Notes: a model not told the origin generated them from the letters alone. A stretch of DNA of 64,000 bases from Albifimbria verrucaria (GCA_020081605.1 JAHREC010000049.1:2046001-2110000), one strand, 5' to 3'. Counted from the first letter of the stretch, positions 11,771 through 25,405 are shown. Numbers and translations are program-made.

Positions 11771-14700
11771 ATGGTCATGGGCAACCCTGTCTCCGAGGCT
11801 GCCCGGGAGAGGGAAGCCTTCCGATTTGCCTCGTATTTGTAAGTGCCTCATGTTTTCGTTCGTTAGACAATACCTTACTATCGTGCGTATCTCTGGATTC
11901 GTGAAGCTAGTTGGCGCCTTGTATATAGCACTTTATGTATCCTCGGTATCGCTTACTGACCGCGTCAAACTCCATCTCCAGATATAACAGAGCGGATGGT
12001 GCTGCCTCATCTCCTGGGCCTGTTTCGCCTCAAGCCAAAGACAACCTTTCCAGCCTTTCCGTCCTTGACCCATGTCTTAATGCATTCGCCCAGCTTGGGT
12101 CTTTTCGACTGAATGCTGCGCGATGCCTCGTTTCCATTTTTGACCGAGAATACCAATACGTTGTTGCGGATTCGACTTCACGGGCAGTCGAGGCTACCGA
12201 TATTTCAGGCAAAAATGATACGTGCCTTCAGGGAGCAGTTGTTTCAAGGCCTACCGGCGCATGCGAACATGTATTATCCCTTCATACCAACGTGCCGGAC
12301 TCGTCTGGAGCCGCAAATCCCTCCTCCAACCCACAAGCCATTTCCGGGACCTTACCCATCACCATAGTGCCTGACCTTCAGGGCGATGATCGTTTCCGCG
12401 GTCACGAGAAGATTCATTGCGAGCCATCTAATCGCTTCTACACTGGGGTTCCCATACGATCACCTCGTGGCGTCAACATCGGTGTGTATTGTGTCACTGA
12501 CGACAAGCCACGCGACGGCTTGGAGGATGAGCAGATACAATTCCTTCGGAGCATATCGCAAACCATTACTGGATACTTTGAATCAAGAAGAATGAACGAG
12601 AATTACGGGCTGACGGAACGTATGGTACGTGGGATTGGGAGCTTCTTTGAAGGAAAAACCGCCATGTCCACTACTATGATAGGCTCAAACACAGCGACTG
12701 GAGACGCCATCACCGCACCGCAGCAATACAAGCATGAAGCCCATCTTGAAGGCGAGACACAGCCAAACTTGGCATCTGCCCATGCAAGTTCATGGTTTAA
12801 TATGACGACTCCTCAGCAGGCGTCGGTTCAGAGGCAGGACGCTGATGAGCAATCAATTCAGCCGCCTGACGTTAGCGCGATGATGCAAATTGACAACAGT
12901 CACTCAGTCTCTGCCAAAACATCAACAGTAACTCCTTTAACGCGGTCTGGTGCTTCAATGCTTGGTACTGCCACTGGATCTCTTGATGAAGATCCCCGTG
13001 ACCTTCAGGTAAAGGCCATTTTTGAACGAGCTGCGAACATCATTAGAGAGTCGATCGGTGTTGAAGGCGTGATATTCCTGGATGCAAGCGTGGGCATGTT
13101 TGGAGGATTGATACCCAGCCATCAAAGAGATTCCAACAGCACGAGTAGTTTGGATACAGACGAGTCGAGCCCTGATGAGGCCTCACCTGAAAGATCTACG
13201 AAAGAACTAAACTGTGGGCTTCTGGGGCACTCCATAGTCATTGGAGAAGGTGTCGGAGAGGAGAAGATGGACCCTCTTCGGTTTGTCTTACAAGAGAAGG
13301 TTTTGCAAACATTGCTTCGCCGATATCCCATGGGCAAGATCTTTAACTTTGACAGAGATTTTTTGTTACAGTCGGGCGATTCCGAAGAGGACAAAGGCTC
13401 TATTCCCGGCTTGCAAGATACGGAGCGTCATACAGGGCGGTACCGACCCAAGCATAGAGACCGACAGCCCCTCTAAACGAAGGCGAAACCATGTCAGCAG
13501 CAATCCCAGGAGCCCGAAGTGTAGCCCTGGTTCCGCTCTGGGACTCGCACCGAGAGAGGTGGTTTGCAGGTGCGCTTGCGTGGACTCGGGCACCTGCTCG
13601 TTTTTTCACGGCAGAGAGTGAACTCACCTATCTCCGGGCATTCGGCATGACAATCATGACCGAAGTTGCCCGGATTGATGCTATGCACGCCGAAAAAATC
13701 AAGTCAAACTTGCTAGGGTCACTCAGCCATGAATTGAGGTCACCGCTGCATGGTATTGCAGCCTCTGTTGAGCTAATGCAGGATACTGATCTCGATACTC
13801 TACAAGGAGATATTCTACATGCTATGGAATCTTGCTCTCGTACTCTCCTCGATGTCATTGACCATCTGCTGGATTATAGCAATATCAGCAAGATGGTACG
13901 ACTTAGTAAATCACGAGATAAGAACGCACGCCATAACCGTGGCAATGTTGATGAAAAGCATCAGGCATTCGAGTCATTACTCACTCCGATAGTCTCTAAT
14001 GTGGAGCTTGATGGCCTGGTTGAAGAGACTGCGGAAAGCGTATTCGCCGGCTATAATCATCAGAAGATACCCATCGCACAACTTATGCAGAGAGGTAGCC
14101 TTGTGCGTGAGGATATCAACACCTTTCAGCGTCTTGAGCCACTCCAAGCTGCCGAGTCATTTGGACATCTACTAGAGGGAGCTGGGGGATGCAACATACC
14201 CCTAGTCCAATCGATGTTTATTTGGACATAGACCCCAAGCATCTTGGTTCCGTCACACACGGCCTGGTGCTTTGCGCCGCATTATGATGAACATTCTTGG
14301 GAATTCTCTCAAGTATACAAAGAGCGGCTACATCATTTTGAGCCTAAGACAGGAACAAATGCCTGGAAAGAACAACTCCTGACGAACAAACTTGAAGCTT
14401 ACAGTCACTGATACAGGAAGAGGCATGTCTGAGGAGTTTCTGCAAAATCGACTATATCTCCCTTTTGCTCAAGAGGACGCTTTATTTCCGGGAACGGGCC
14501 TTGGGCTTAGCATTGTTCATCAGCTCACAAAAACCATCGGAGGTACAATTCAAGTACAGAGTAAAGTTGGACGCGGGACCAGTATTTGTGTGACACTGCC
14601 ACTTCCCTCTTCACCACCTCTACCATCACAGCAGTCCACGTTCACTAAAAATGTCGAACTCTTAAAAATCTGCGGATTAGACTTCGTGGCCTCAAGGAAA

Positions 14701-15928
14701 GCAACACTGCCTCTGGTCTACCCAGCATAGCAGCACCGACTGAGCAAAATATCATCCAAAAGCTATGTCTTGATTGGTTGGGTATGGAGGTTGTCTCTAT
14801 TGAGTCTTCCCACATACGAGCAGATTTGATTATCTGTAGCGACATGGCACTTAGCACAATTACTTCAGATGATCTCCACAGCACATCATGTCCGGTTGTG
14901 GTTCTGTGTAGAGATGCTGTCAGTGCTCATAACCATTCTACAGCCAACAAAGCTTCCAAGGAAACCAGAATTTTCGAGTTCATATCACAGCCGTAAGTTT
15001 ATTCAAATAGTTGAATATGCTTTATCTCTGACAGTTCATTTAGAGTCGGTCCTCGAAAGCTCGCCAGAGTACTTGTACTGGCCCTGACTCGCTGGCATGA
15101 CTTTAAAGAACTCTCGCATCTCCCTACGAGTTCAGACCATGTAGATCGCATCCCTGACTTAGGACAACCAGCACTCTCTTCAACACCAAAAGTTCGCCTT
15201 GACGCTCATAGTCTTGAACAAATCCCACAAGGTTCATCGCTTGAAAATGCGCCTGAGGTCAACTCATCAGGAGATCATGCATCGGGAGGTGATGTAAGAA
15301 CCGATCAGTCGAGTACAACCAAGGCGGTTAGTGCACCATCAATAACTGGAAAGTATTCACAAGATACTGGCGCAAGAGGCCGCAGGTATCTCCTAGTTGA
15401 TGATAACAGGATAAACCTTCAGGTGGGACATGGCCCTATCTCAGAGAATTCAGCACTAAGAATCTATAGGTACTCGCCGCTCTCATGCGGAAGCTTAATT
15501 TACCATATACGGTCGCTAGTAATGGTCTGGAGGCACTTGAGTCTTATAGTACCAACAGCGGGGAATTTTGCTGTGTTTTGATGGGCAAGTCAACCCATTC
15601 TTTTGTCGACCTGCAGTCTAACCTGGTGTATTCAGACGTATCTATGCCTGTCATGGATGGCCTAGAATCTACACGACGCATACGAGAACATGAACAAACA
15701 CGGCACCTGGCACCGGCAACTATTATTGCGCTTACCGGTCTTGCGTCTGCCAGCGCGCGACAAGAAGCATTTGCCAGTGGTAAGAAAGGGAACCAACAGT
15801 AGCCTCGATACCTTTTAGGCAAGATAGACTAACCTTGATATGCTCACATAGGTGTTGACTTGTTTATGACGAAGCCTGTTCGATTGAAGCAACTCACAGA
15901 AACATTGACCACAAGAGGCCTTACTTGA
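11771..15928 (+). CDS. Hybrid histidine kinase (GAF, HisKA, HATPase, receiver)
   Basis: Cytoplasmic-type fungal hybrid sensor kinase of roughly 1,260 residues; no membrane segment is seen. Exon 1 (11771-11838, SEAAREREAFRFASY) joins 11982 across a 143-bp intron; later introns are 14993-15034, 15423-15469, 15585-15635 and 15780-15851. A GAF-type sensor lies at about residues 60-230 (DPCLNAFAQLG, FYTGVPIRSPRGVNIGVYC). The phosphorylated His is in SHELRSPLHG (codon 13728-13730). The ATPase has N box NILGNSLKYT, G1 DTGRGMS and G2 GTGLGLS. The receiver has LLVDDNRINLQ, the phospho-acceptor Asp in VLMDVSMPVMDG and the Lys in FMTKPV. Asp is encoded across a GC-AG intron. Frame breaks occur near 13425, 13490, 14210, 14270, 14390 and 14740. 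Every catalytic motif is intact, so I favour sequence errors over decay. It would pass phosphate to Ypd1 and the Ssk1/Skn7 regulators. The signal is unknown. Confidence 0.87.
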
Positions 15929-16752
15929 CATATACTTAACCTTAAGCCTGACTGAAATATGGGAAGCCCACTGGCGAAGAGGGTGACCTTGAAATCGACC
16001 TGAGCTTCAATGGGGCCAGTCATATAGCCATCTTAGACTCTAGCTCCATTGAGATCCATCTCTCTTTAACCAGCAGAAGTGGGCGGGGATGAGATGATCG
16101 AGATTTGATGTAGTCACTTGTGACCTGGAAGTTGCAAAATTGCTAAACAGATATGGATCGCTTCGTGCCCACTGCTAACCAACCCAAATTACCCCCAGGA
16201 TTTCACCCGAACAACGTATCCTGTCATATATCCTTACAAGCAACTACCACAAATCACTTTGAAATCAGCTATGAGCAGCTAGTCATGGTCAAGTTTGTCA
16301 CACACGAGCAAACGTATCAAGACTTCATAAGGCTTTAGTCGTTAGATCACATTCATGTTATATAGTACTCATGATATATGGCCACACTTATCAGAGTTAG
16401 TACAAGTCAAGCCATAATAAAGATTGTCCACCTGAATCCTTTCGACCGTGATCAAGAAGCCTGGGCAGGTTAGCTTAACTCTTAGCTATGGCACTATACC
16501 AGGATGTCCTATTGCCTATGCATATTCCGCAGCCATGAACTTGTATGGCCTTGCAAGCATCTAACTTGAGGCGGGGTGCTCAGTTGTGGGTCATGGCCGT
16601 GATCTATCTTTATGACGACGAAGCCGGTTTATAGCTGGTTTTCCCACCAATGGTAGAACTAAGGCTCCTGGTTGAAAATAAATAAAATGCCCTAGATAAA
16701 CCCCAGCAACGGGTGAACGATGTAGGTAGGCGCCGGTGACTGTGATTTAGCC
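15929..16752. other. Intergenic region
   Basis: 824 bp between the kinase and the esterase. The short frame 16153-16338 has no domain. Nothing else is seen. Confidence 0.4.
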
Positions 16753-17902
16753 ATGATTATTCCAACGCTTTTTAGGCTCTCATTTGTGTACGCCGCTGTG
16801 GCTTCGGCGCGGAGCCCAAAGGAGCCCCATTCAATTGGAAGGAAACGAAACATGTGTGGGTATGGCAAATTGGTTATTGGTGTATACGAATTGACCAATG
16901 GTGACCAGTCTTGCGTTTGGCGACTCGTATACCTTTGTCCAAGGAACAAATGGCCACCGAGGATACAGCTTCATCGGGGACTACGCCAACAGCGACAACT
17001 TCAGCATCACCCCCGAAGAGCTTCTGACGAGCGAAATTGTGCAAAACTACACAGGCACGTCCGCAGGAGGCCCGAATTGGGTTGAGTTCTTGACAGGCTG
17101 TGGCTTGAAACCAGGCCTCACCCTTCCGTCTACATGCGATGTCCAGCTCTGGGATCTTGCTTTTGCTGGAGCCAATACGGCCGAAGAGTTTCTGCCTTTG
17201 CATCACGATTACACGACACCATTCGTGAATCAAACACAACAATGGCTGACATGGGGTGAGCCTGTGCTGGGGACAAGGTGGACAAGGACAAGAGCCTCGT
17301 TGCAATCTGGATTGGCATCAACGACATTAACGATGCCAAGAGTCTTAACGTTGACCTGAACTCGTTTTATGATTCGATAATAGCTGCAATTTTCGAGCAG
17401 AGTGTTCGGCCACTGTATCAGGCCGGATATCATAATTTCCTCCTTGTCAACCTGCCGCCTCTGGATAGGACGCCGGCGAACCAGAAGAGTTCACGGCCTT
17501 TGCCCTCTAAGCAAATGGTAGGTTGGTGGAACGACAATGTTGTTAAGCGGGCCAGTCAATTTACCAGGAAGAACTGCCATGCTAAGGTGATGGTCTACGA
17601 CGTGAACAGCTTTCTCAACGGAGTGCTCGACAACCCAGCCGAGTACGGTATCAAAAACACGACACATGTGTGCCCTGGATATTCTAACCCAGATGTGCTT
17701 ACCGACCCCGAGTCGTTTGGATGTACCAGTCCGATCCAGACGTACTTCTGGTTCGACTCTGGCCACATGTGAGTGACCAATATGATGATTTCATTCTATC
17801 TTATTTGGCAAAATGCTGAAGCAGAGACACAGCGGCAGCCATGTACACGAAGTCATAGCGGCCGACTTGAAGCTATTTCTAGAGTCAGAGTCAGCAGAGT
17901 AA
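16753..17902 (+). CDS. Secreted SGNH/GDSL acetylesterase, CE16-like
   Basis: Predicted extracellular esterase of about 346 residues, related to carbohydrate esterase family 16, which removes acetyl groups from plant cell-wall sugars. Exons: 16753-16855, 16909-17768 and 17827-17902. The N terminus has a hydrophobic signal peptide (MIIPTLFRLSFVYAAVASA). Block I, with the catalytic Ser, is AFGDSYT; a family-like block is DLAFAGAN; block III is WIGINDIND; the C-terminal Asp-His pair is FDSGH followed, after the intron, by SGSHVHE. The last acceptor must be 17825-17826 to keep frame; a nearer AG at 17823 would not. Two C/G runs are one base short: 16825-16828 (restoring FNWKETKH) and 17269-17272 (between GEPVL and DKDKSLVA). 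The exon sum plus two bases divides by three. It stands alone, with long flanks. Confidence 0.86.
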
Positions 17903-18510
17903 AGGGATCGGCGCATCATTCAGCGAGCAAAATCAAAGGAGGACAATCACAATGGGAAAGAGTGATATTTGTGGCGCTTGTGCGGATACAAGTGCAAATA
18001 GAAAGCCAGAAGCCTGCGCCATCCACTTCGGGCGGCGTATGTACTGTACTAATCACGGTGAGCTGGACCCCGGATCCTCTAGAGGAGGAGTGTGTGTGGA
18101 GCCGACGATCGCAGCTACACCTTAGCAAGATCTAGAAAATCTAAGAGGAGCCTTGGGCTCTTGTCATGTGCAAAGAAGAAGGCGTGGGAGCAAACGCTGA
18201 TATATTTTCCTGTGACTCGAATGGTTTTTCAACTTCATGATATTGTCGATTAACACCGTATTAGTAGATAAATGCAAGACATGAGCGCTCGCGATGCGCC
18301 TTTTGATAGCTTACCACATGCGACCTTGCGAGTATGACGTTGCCTGAGCACTGAACGGGGATAGTGGGATTACTGGTTCTCGGATCGTCTTCACGCTAAG
18401 GCCTGAATTAATCTGTATCACATCTGTGTGAGACGCGACAACGTGTGCTTGCCGAGCTGACTGGGCATTACTGGGGGCCGGAAGACCCAGAATGGGCCTG
18501 AGACCAATTG

Positions 18511-18590
18511 AGGGAAGAAACAAAGGAAAAGAAAAGAAAGAAAAAAGAAAAAAAAAGAGGAGGAAAGAGGAGGAAAAAGAGAGGGTGGGG
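18511..18590 (+). repeat. Purine (GA-rich) tract
   Basis: About 80 bases almost entirely A and G on the plus strand, with a single C at 18521. Low complexity; it may form unusual DNA structure or act as a nucleosome-depleted promoter element. Confidence 0.75.
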
Positions 18591-19816
18591 ACAAGAGCTC
18601 CAGGTGCCTTCACCGGAAACAGTGGTGGCTGCAACCTACACATACCTGCACATATATTTTAGCACATGTATGGAGGAGTATGTAAGGACGGCATGGAGTC
18701 CAGAACCAGTGCCGGATACAGCTCAGCTAAGCCGGGGCTTGGATGTTACGAGCGCAGCCAATGGGAGAGGCTGTGCAAGACTCGCATGCGCCTCGGTCGG
18801 TGGTTGTCGTCGCAGTCGTAGTAGTCATAGTCGCAGTCGCAATCGTCGTTAGTTGATTAACTGGGGATTGAGTCGGTCAGGGCGTCCGCCCGGTTAATTT
18901 GCTGTTGAGCGACATGTGTTTGCTTGGCGTGGCGGGAAGCCAAACCCTGCCATGCGTAAAGGCCACATCACAAACACAGACAGGCAGGTAGGTCATGGTA
19001 AGCCGGCTCCTTCGACGCTGCGTTTCGTGTTGTGTTTAATTTGTAAATGGGCGACTGCTGATGGTGACACGAAACAGCCAGCATCTGGTGGCATCGTGGC
19101 GTGGCAACGTACGCGGATGGGGTTGCATCTGGCGCTGGAGGTTCTGGCCTGGTGCCTGCCTGGATGAGGCCATCGTCGGTCGAGGGGCCAGCCATTGGTA
19201 CCAGCTGGCTGGCAATTGCGTAGCTCTGCATCGTCTCCCTTGCCTATAGCACATGTCCTTGGATGCGCTCATGTACGATGGACCAAGCTCAGATACCCGG
19301 CCTGCCCGGAATTGGTGCACCCGAGCGAGTGAGTGTACCTTGGGTAAGGCACTTGGGTACTTGGATTGGTACCCGCTGCTGTACCTGGTCAGGGAGGGAC
19401 AGGACAGGTGGGTGTGACGTGGGATGGCCCAGCGGCTACGTTGATCCTAGAGTAGCATTCACCGATTCAGCAGTGCAAGGGTTCGCTCGAAAGAAAAAAA
19501 TAGTAGGTACCTGCCTACTAGTTATGAAGGTAGGTACTTTGCTTGGACTATTCGTCGGCAACATAGCAAGCGAAAAGACTGATTGCAGCAAACGGAATGG
19601 AATTGACCTGTTTGCCAAGCTGTAATTCAACCCATCCATACCATAAGGTACCAGCTAGGATAGCAGCCGGACAAGATACCTTTGCATGAGGTATCCATCA
19701 CCAACGTTAGGTGCCAGCCGTGGAGGCCGCTCGAGGAATCAGGTACTATCCTCGTTGTACCCACCACACCTGCCCAAGCACCTTGCTGTTGTAGCCTTTC
19801 AAGGCTTTTCCGTTCA

Positions 19817-19884
19817 CCTTGCCTTGCCTTGCCTTGCTTTGCCTTGCCTTGTCTTTTTACCTTGCCAATGCCAATGCCAATGCC
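19817..19884 (+). repeat. CCTTG and CCAATG tandem repeats
   Basis: A run of CCTTG units (19817-19851, one imperfect) is followed by about three CCAATG units (19866-19884). Further on, at about 19936-19965, CACACT units repeat. All lie in non-coding DNA upstream of tricalbin. Confidence 0.75.
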
Positions 19885-20731
19885 TTCCACTAAGCTTGGT
19901 TACCTCATTCATTTGTTCCTTCACCCATTCACCCACCCTCACACTCACACTCACACTCACAACCCACATCTGGCGGTGGCCTGTGGATCGCCGCGCCGCG
20001 CCCATGCCTTGCTTGCTGCTTCGAGCTACCCCAGCCGGCCGGCGCTAGCTTCTGGATCCAAGTCTGGAACATTGCATCTGAGCTGTTGCTTGGCTGTCTC
20101 TCCTAATGGAAGCTAGATGCTAGATAGGTCCCGTTGCCGAGACCGACCACTTGTCAATCCCTCTCTCTCACTGCTCTCTTCTCCTCTCCTCTCCTCTCCT
20201 CACCTCATCCTGCTTCTGCTTCTGCTCCTCCACTTGCTTCCTTCCTTCTTTTTCCTTTTTCTTGTCTCTTCTTCTTCTTTCTCATCTTCACTCTCCATCC
20301 CCGTCAACGGGCCATCCGTCGCCATCGCCAGCCAGCCACGGCTTGCTCGCTCTCCTCGACCACTCTTCTTTTCCGACCACCCGTCTCTTCATCCTGCGCC
20401 TCCTCGTCGCATTCTCTACCTCCCTCCATCTAAGCAAGGTTGAGGTCTCAGAAGCGACTACGAGCTAGTTCTTGTTGGCACAATACATTGTGTAGCTCAG
20501 CCTCACCAGCAGATCGTCATTTCTCGCGCCAACACCGGAAAGCTCCTTTTGCTGCCCCTCCGACGTCACTCTGCCCAACAATTCCGGCCACGCTCAAGCA
20601 GCTCCTAATCGCCCAATTGTTGTCGCAAACCCTTCGGCTCGCCCTCCAAACCCGCCAATCCACGAAAGACCTTCTGTTAATTTACTGTTTGGCGACGCAA
20701 TCAAAAGCGGCGCATCGCCAACGTCGGCGAC

Positions 20732-23700
20732 ATGTCGGCCCGCGACGTCGAGGAGCTCAAGCAGCAGGGCGCCATCGAAGCTGCTGCTGACCCGGAGAGC
20801 CAAGTCACTGCCGCAGAAGCCGAGAAGGAAATTGTCGAGACGTCTAGAAATGCTGGTGTCGCTGCCTTAACATTCGACCCAGACGCCTCTATTGAGCAGA
20901 AGCGAGCCCAAGCCAGAGCGGTACGATCTTCCCTCGCAGCTTCCTTCCCGGAAACATTCAGCTTGTGCACCGCTAACTCGTCTATCCCGTATAGGCTATT
21001 CCCCCGAACTCCAGAGGAGCACTCGGTCAAAGGGCATCGCCATAGCGACCGACGTTGACGATGGCACTGGGCCTGTCGAAGATCTGCCCGAGCCAACTAC
21101 CAAAGGCGCTATTGCTGACGACAAGGTCGAGGGCGAAGCTGCCGATACCTCAGATCCAGACGCCAAACCTCCCCTACTCACGCACAGGCTGGGCACCGCG
21201 GTTTGCTCAACCATTCGAAAGCACCCTTGAATCCGACAGTCTTCTCGACCACACCACATGGGTAGAAAGCAAGCTTCCAGACAATCTCTTTGGAGGTGAG
21301 TAAAGTTAAGCCTTCATGCACATAGAATCGCGCCTCTTACCACTCTGCATAGATTGGTATCATAATACTGCCGTTATCATCTTCGGCTGCGTTACTTCCT
21401 GGGTAATCGCGGTTCTGGGTGGCGGCTTGGGCTGGGTCATCATTGTCATGGCAATTTGCGGAACGTATTATCGAACCTCCCTGCGTCGCGTCCGCCGCAA
21501 CTTCCGCGATGATATCACTCGTGAGCTAGGCCTAAAGAAACTTGAGACAGACCACGAATCTTTGGAGTGGATCAATTCTTTCATGCTCAAGTTTTGGCCC
21601 ATTTACCAGCCTGTTCTAGCCGAGACCATCATCAACAGTGTCGATCAAGTTCTCAGTTCCGCTACGCCAGCATTTCTTGACAGCTTGAAGCTCAAGACGT
21701 TCACCCTGGGCTCAAAGCCTCCACGTATGGAGCATGTCAAAACCTACCCAAAGACCGAGGAGGATGTCGTCATGATGGACTGGGCTTTCAGCTTCACGCC
21801 CAACGATGTTGCCGACATGACTGACCGGCAGATCAAGAACAAAATCAACCCCAAAGTTGTCCTCGAAATTCGCATCGGAAAAGCCATGATCAGCAAGGGA
21901 CTCGATGTTATTGTTGAAGATATGACATTTTCTGGCCTGATGCGACTCAAGATCAAGCTGCAGATTCCGTTTCCTCATGTCGAACGAATCGAGATGTCAT
22001 TCTTGAAGCGTCCCACGATTGACTACGTTTGCAAGCCTCTTGGTGGTGACAATTTTGGTTTTGACATCAATTTCATTCCTGGTTTGGAGTCGTTCATTTT
22101 GGAGCAAATTCATGGCAACTTGAAACCTATGATGTACGCTCCTAATGTCTTCCCTATCGAAGTTGCCAAGATGTTGGCTGGCACACCCGTGGATCAAGCA
22201 ATTGGTGTCCTTGCTATTACACTTCACGGCGCCCAGGGACTCAAGAATACTGACAATTTCTCGGGCACTGTTGATCCGTATGCCTCCATCACATTCAACA
22301 GACGTCAGGAGCTGGCTCGAACCAAGACAGTCGAGGACACCTCCAACCCTCGATGGAATGAGACTCACTATCTTATCGTTACCTCGTTCAATGACACTCT
22401 CAATATCATTGTCTTTGACAAGAATGATTTCCGCAAGTCCAAGGAGCTTGGCGTCGCGTCCTTCCGTGTGGAGAATCTTCAGGAGATTCAAGTTCACGAG
22501 AATGAACGCCTCGAAGTCATTGCTAATGGCAAGGCGCGCGGTGTGGTCAACTGTGACTTGCGTTTCTTCCCCGTTTTGGAGGCAACCAAGAACGCGGAAG
22601 GGAAGGAGGAGCCGCCGCCAGAGTCAAATCAAGGTATCCTCCGTTTCACTGTGGAGCGGGCTAAAGATCTCGACCACAGCAAGAGCATTGTTGGCCAGCT
22701 CAATCCCTATGCCAATCTGTTCCTCAACGGAAAGGAGATCCACCAGACGAAGAAGCTCAAGCGTACCAATAATCCCGTCTGGGACAATGGCTCCAAAGAG
22801 ATCCTGATCACTGATCGCAAGAAGGCCAAGCTGGGCGTTGTTGTCAAAGACGATCGGGATCTCGCAGGCGATCAAGTTCTCGGCAAGTATCAGATCAAGC
22901 TCAACGAGATGTTGGACTGCATGGAACAGGGCAAGGATTGGTTCCAGCTTTCTGGTGCTCAGAGTGGACGTGTTAAAATGACAGCTCAGTGGAAGCCTGT
23001 GGCTATCACTGGAGTATCAAACACGGGTGGATATGTTACGCCGATCGGTGTTATGCGTCTGCACTTCCAAAAGGCCACTGATCTGCGGAACTTTGAAGCC
23101 TTTGGCAAATCTGACCCCTACGTTCGCGTCCTTGTTTCTGGAATTGAAAAAACTCGTACCGTCACCTTCAGGAACGATCTTAACCCCATATGGGACGAAG
23201 TGTTGTACGTCCCTATTCATTCACCTCGAGACCGACTTACACTGGAGGTTATGGATGCGGAAAAAGTTGGTAAGGATCGCAGTCTTGGTCTTATCGAGCT
23301 TTTTGCCGGAGATTACGTTCATCAGGACGATAATGGTGAATATCTGGTCAATGATACCAAGAAGGTACGCGAAGACGGACTTCGTCTGCACGGAAAGGGC
23401 ATTGCCAAGGGAGCTCTGACCTACACCACCGCCTTTTACCCATGTCTTAATGTTGCTGATCCAGAAGAGGAGGAAGAAGCCGAGAGGAAGGCTGCAGAGG
23501 AAGCCGAGAAAGCTGAAGTTGTAGAGCCAGTCGGCAGAGGATCTCTAGAGAAGTCTTCTCAGGCTGGAAAATTCAAGGCAAGCTTTGACAGACCTCGCAA
23601 TGGGGAGCCAACCTCGCCGACTTCTTTGACTTCTCCCTGTCACCGACCTCTACGTTTGGTGGGTCGACAACTGGTAGGCCATCGATGGATGAGCCCAAAG

Positions 23701-25405
23701 GACCGCCCAAAATTCGCCTCAGTCCGGAGGAGCTCCTCAAGTATGAGAGTGGCCTGCTCATCTTCAGACTCCTCGAGGCAGAAATGCCTGAAAGTAACTC
23801 GCAGTTGGAAGTTTTCGTCGATGATTTGGCCTTCCCTCGTACATCTCGACAACTGCACACACCAGGACGCACAAATTCGACGAAATTGGCGACTGCATGA
23901 TTCGAGAGTTGGATTTCTCTCGACTCACCCTTAAGGCCCGCAAGAAGGGCGATGATGAGGATGACACCCTCGCCTCGTTGACAGGCAACACCCTGGAAAC
24001 ACTTAAGCAGTGCTTGGTATGTGCATAACATGACAGTAGAGTTACACCGTGCATCAAGCTAATAACTTTCACAGAACAACCCTACCACGTTGAAGCTCAA
24101 GGGAGAGCATGGTAATGGTAGCGGAGGCTGGGTCAAAGTCAGTCTCAAGTACATCCCAATTAAGATGACCCTCGACCCCAGCGAGAGTATCAACAACATG
24201 GGTACGCTGCGTGTGGATGTTCTTGACGGTCAAGATTTGCCATCGGCAGACAGAAACGGCAAGAGCGATCCATACTGCAAGTTCGAGCTGAATGGTGAGG
24301 AAATCTACAAGACAAAGGTGCAGAAGAAGACACTGCAGCCGGTGTGGAACGAATTCTTCGAAGTTGCGGTGCCCTCGAGAACGGCTGCAAAGCTTACTGT
24401 CGATGTGTACGACTACGACTTTGCCGACAAGCCAGATTTCCTGGGAGCCGCTCACATCAACCTTGAGTCTCTGGATCCGTTCAGAGCTTCAGAGAGCAAG
24501 TATATGCTGGATGGCAAGTCTGGAACAATCCGACTTCGTCTCATGTTCCGTCCCGCCTACATCACACGTTCCCGGCAGGGTACCTCGACCTTTGGAAACA
24601 CTTTCTCGGCCCCTACGAGAATTGTGACCGGTGTTGCCGGTGTTCCACTCAAGGGTGGTGTGGCTGTCGCTGGTGCTGTTGGCCACGGTGTCGGGAAGGG
24701 TGCGACATTCCTGCGACGTGGTATCTTTGGTAAGAAGGAGATGGACGCGAATGCCTCCATCCCAGAAGTCGCCGAGGTGCCAACCATTACAACCAATGGA
24801 AGCACCGATTCCCGGAGGCCAACTGGACTGGGTGGTTCAGAGACCCCAAGGAGAGGCCTGTGACAAGCAATGGTGTGCCCAATGGGTCTTCGACGTCCAA
24901 CCACGTTCGCGCCAGAAGCTTCGGGGCAACGTCGATGAACGGTGCTGTACCACCAGGTGCTCCAGGAGGAACAGCATCATTCACGGTAGTTGGGGCGTCT
25001 GGATTCCCACCATCAGCGGACCTCTACATCATGATCACGCAAATTGCGCCCAAGGAGAAGACAGTTGGCAAGACGAAGCACTTCAAGTCATCAGCCGGCC
25101 AATGGACCTTTGACGAAACGTTTAAATTCCCATGCACACCAGATGCACAGTTTAAGGTGGAGGCAAGAGGCGAACACCTTTTCGGCAGTGATGACGAGCT
25201 AGGTGAACACATCTACTTCGTAGACGAGTCTGGGTCGACGGAGCCCAAGGAGCTCAGCGTTGGCAGTGGTACAGTAACACTCAAGAGCGCATTCCAGTCG
25301 GCCGAATCAAGCTTGGTGCCTGACAGCCCGAGGTCGCATATGAGGCGAAGCTTCCTCAGCAAGCGGGACGGACGAAACAGTCGGGAGACTACACCTAACC
25401 CCTAA
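20732..25405 (+). CDS. Tricalbin-like lipid transfer protein (SMP and five C2 domains)
   Basis: ER-anchored tether and lipid-transfer protein of ER-plasma membrane contact sites, about 1,495 residues, like yeast Tcb1-3. Exons: 20732-20920, 20995-21295, 21353-24016 and 24075-25405. After an acidic N terminus, a membrane hairpin lies at about residues 165-205 (VIIFGCVTSWVIAVLGGG). The SMP lipid-binding domain follows (about 230-445), then C2 domains near 446, 590, 728, 1093 and a divergent one near 1350. The C2s show Ca2+-type loops such as TVDPYAS, KSDPYVRV and KSDPYCKF; the second, QLNPYANL, lacks the usual Asp and may not bind calcium. Frame breaks: 21001-21005 (C run short), about 21168 (extra base), 23602-23605 (G run short), 23834-23836 (C run short) and about 24820. 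The long open SMP-C2 core and conserved motifs argue for a functional gene. Confidence 0.92.

Larger units (their letters stand above)
17903..20731. other. Long intergenic region and tricalbin leader, 2.8 kb
   Basis: No gene is supported. It holds a purine tract (18511-18590), TCG/TAG-type triplet repeats around 18805-18850, several GGTACC-type motifs (for example 19503-19511 and 19647), CCTTG and CCAATG tandem repeats, and from about 20120 a CT-rich segment without any ATG until the tricalbin start. The last part is probably the transcribed leader. Confidence 0.5.

Noticed and set aside
11771..15928. Histidine kinase as a pseudogene
   Set aside because: All catalytic motifs and splice sites are intact, and the breaks match the error type seen in essential genes.
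19817..19965. Possible CRISPR-like or satellite array
   Set aside because: These are short 5-6 bp simple repeats without spacers, in a eukaryotic genome.
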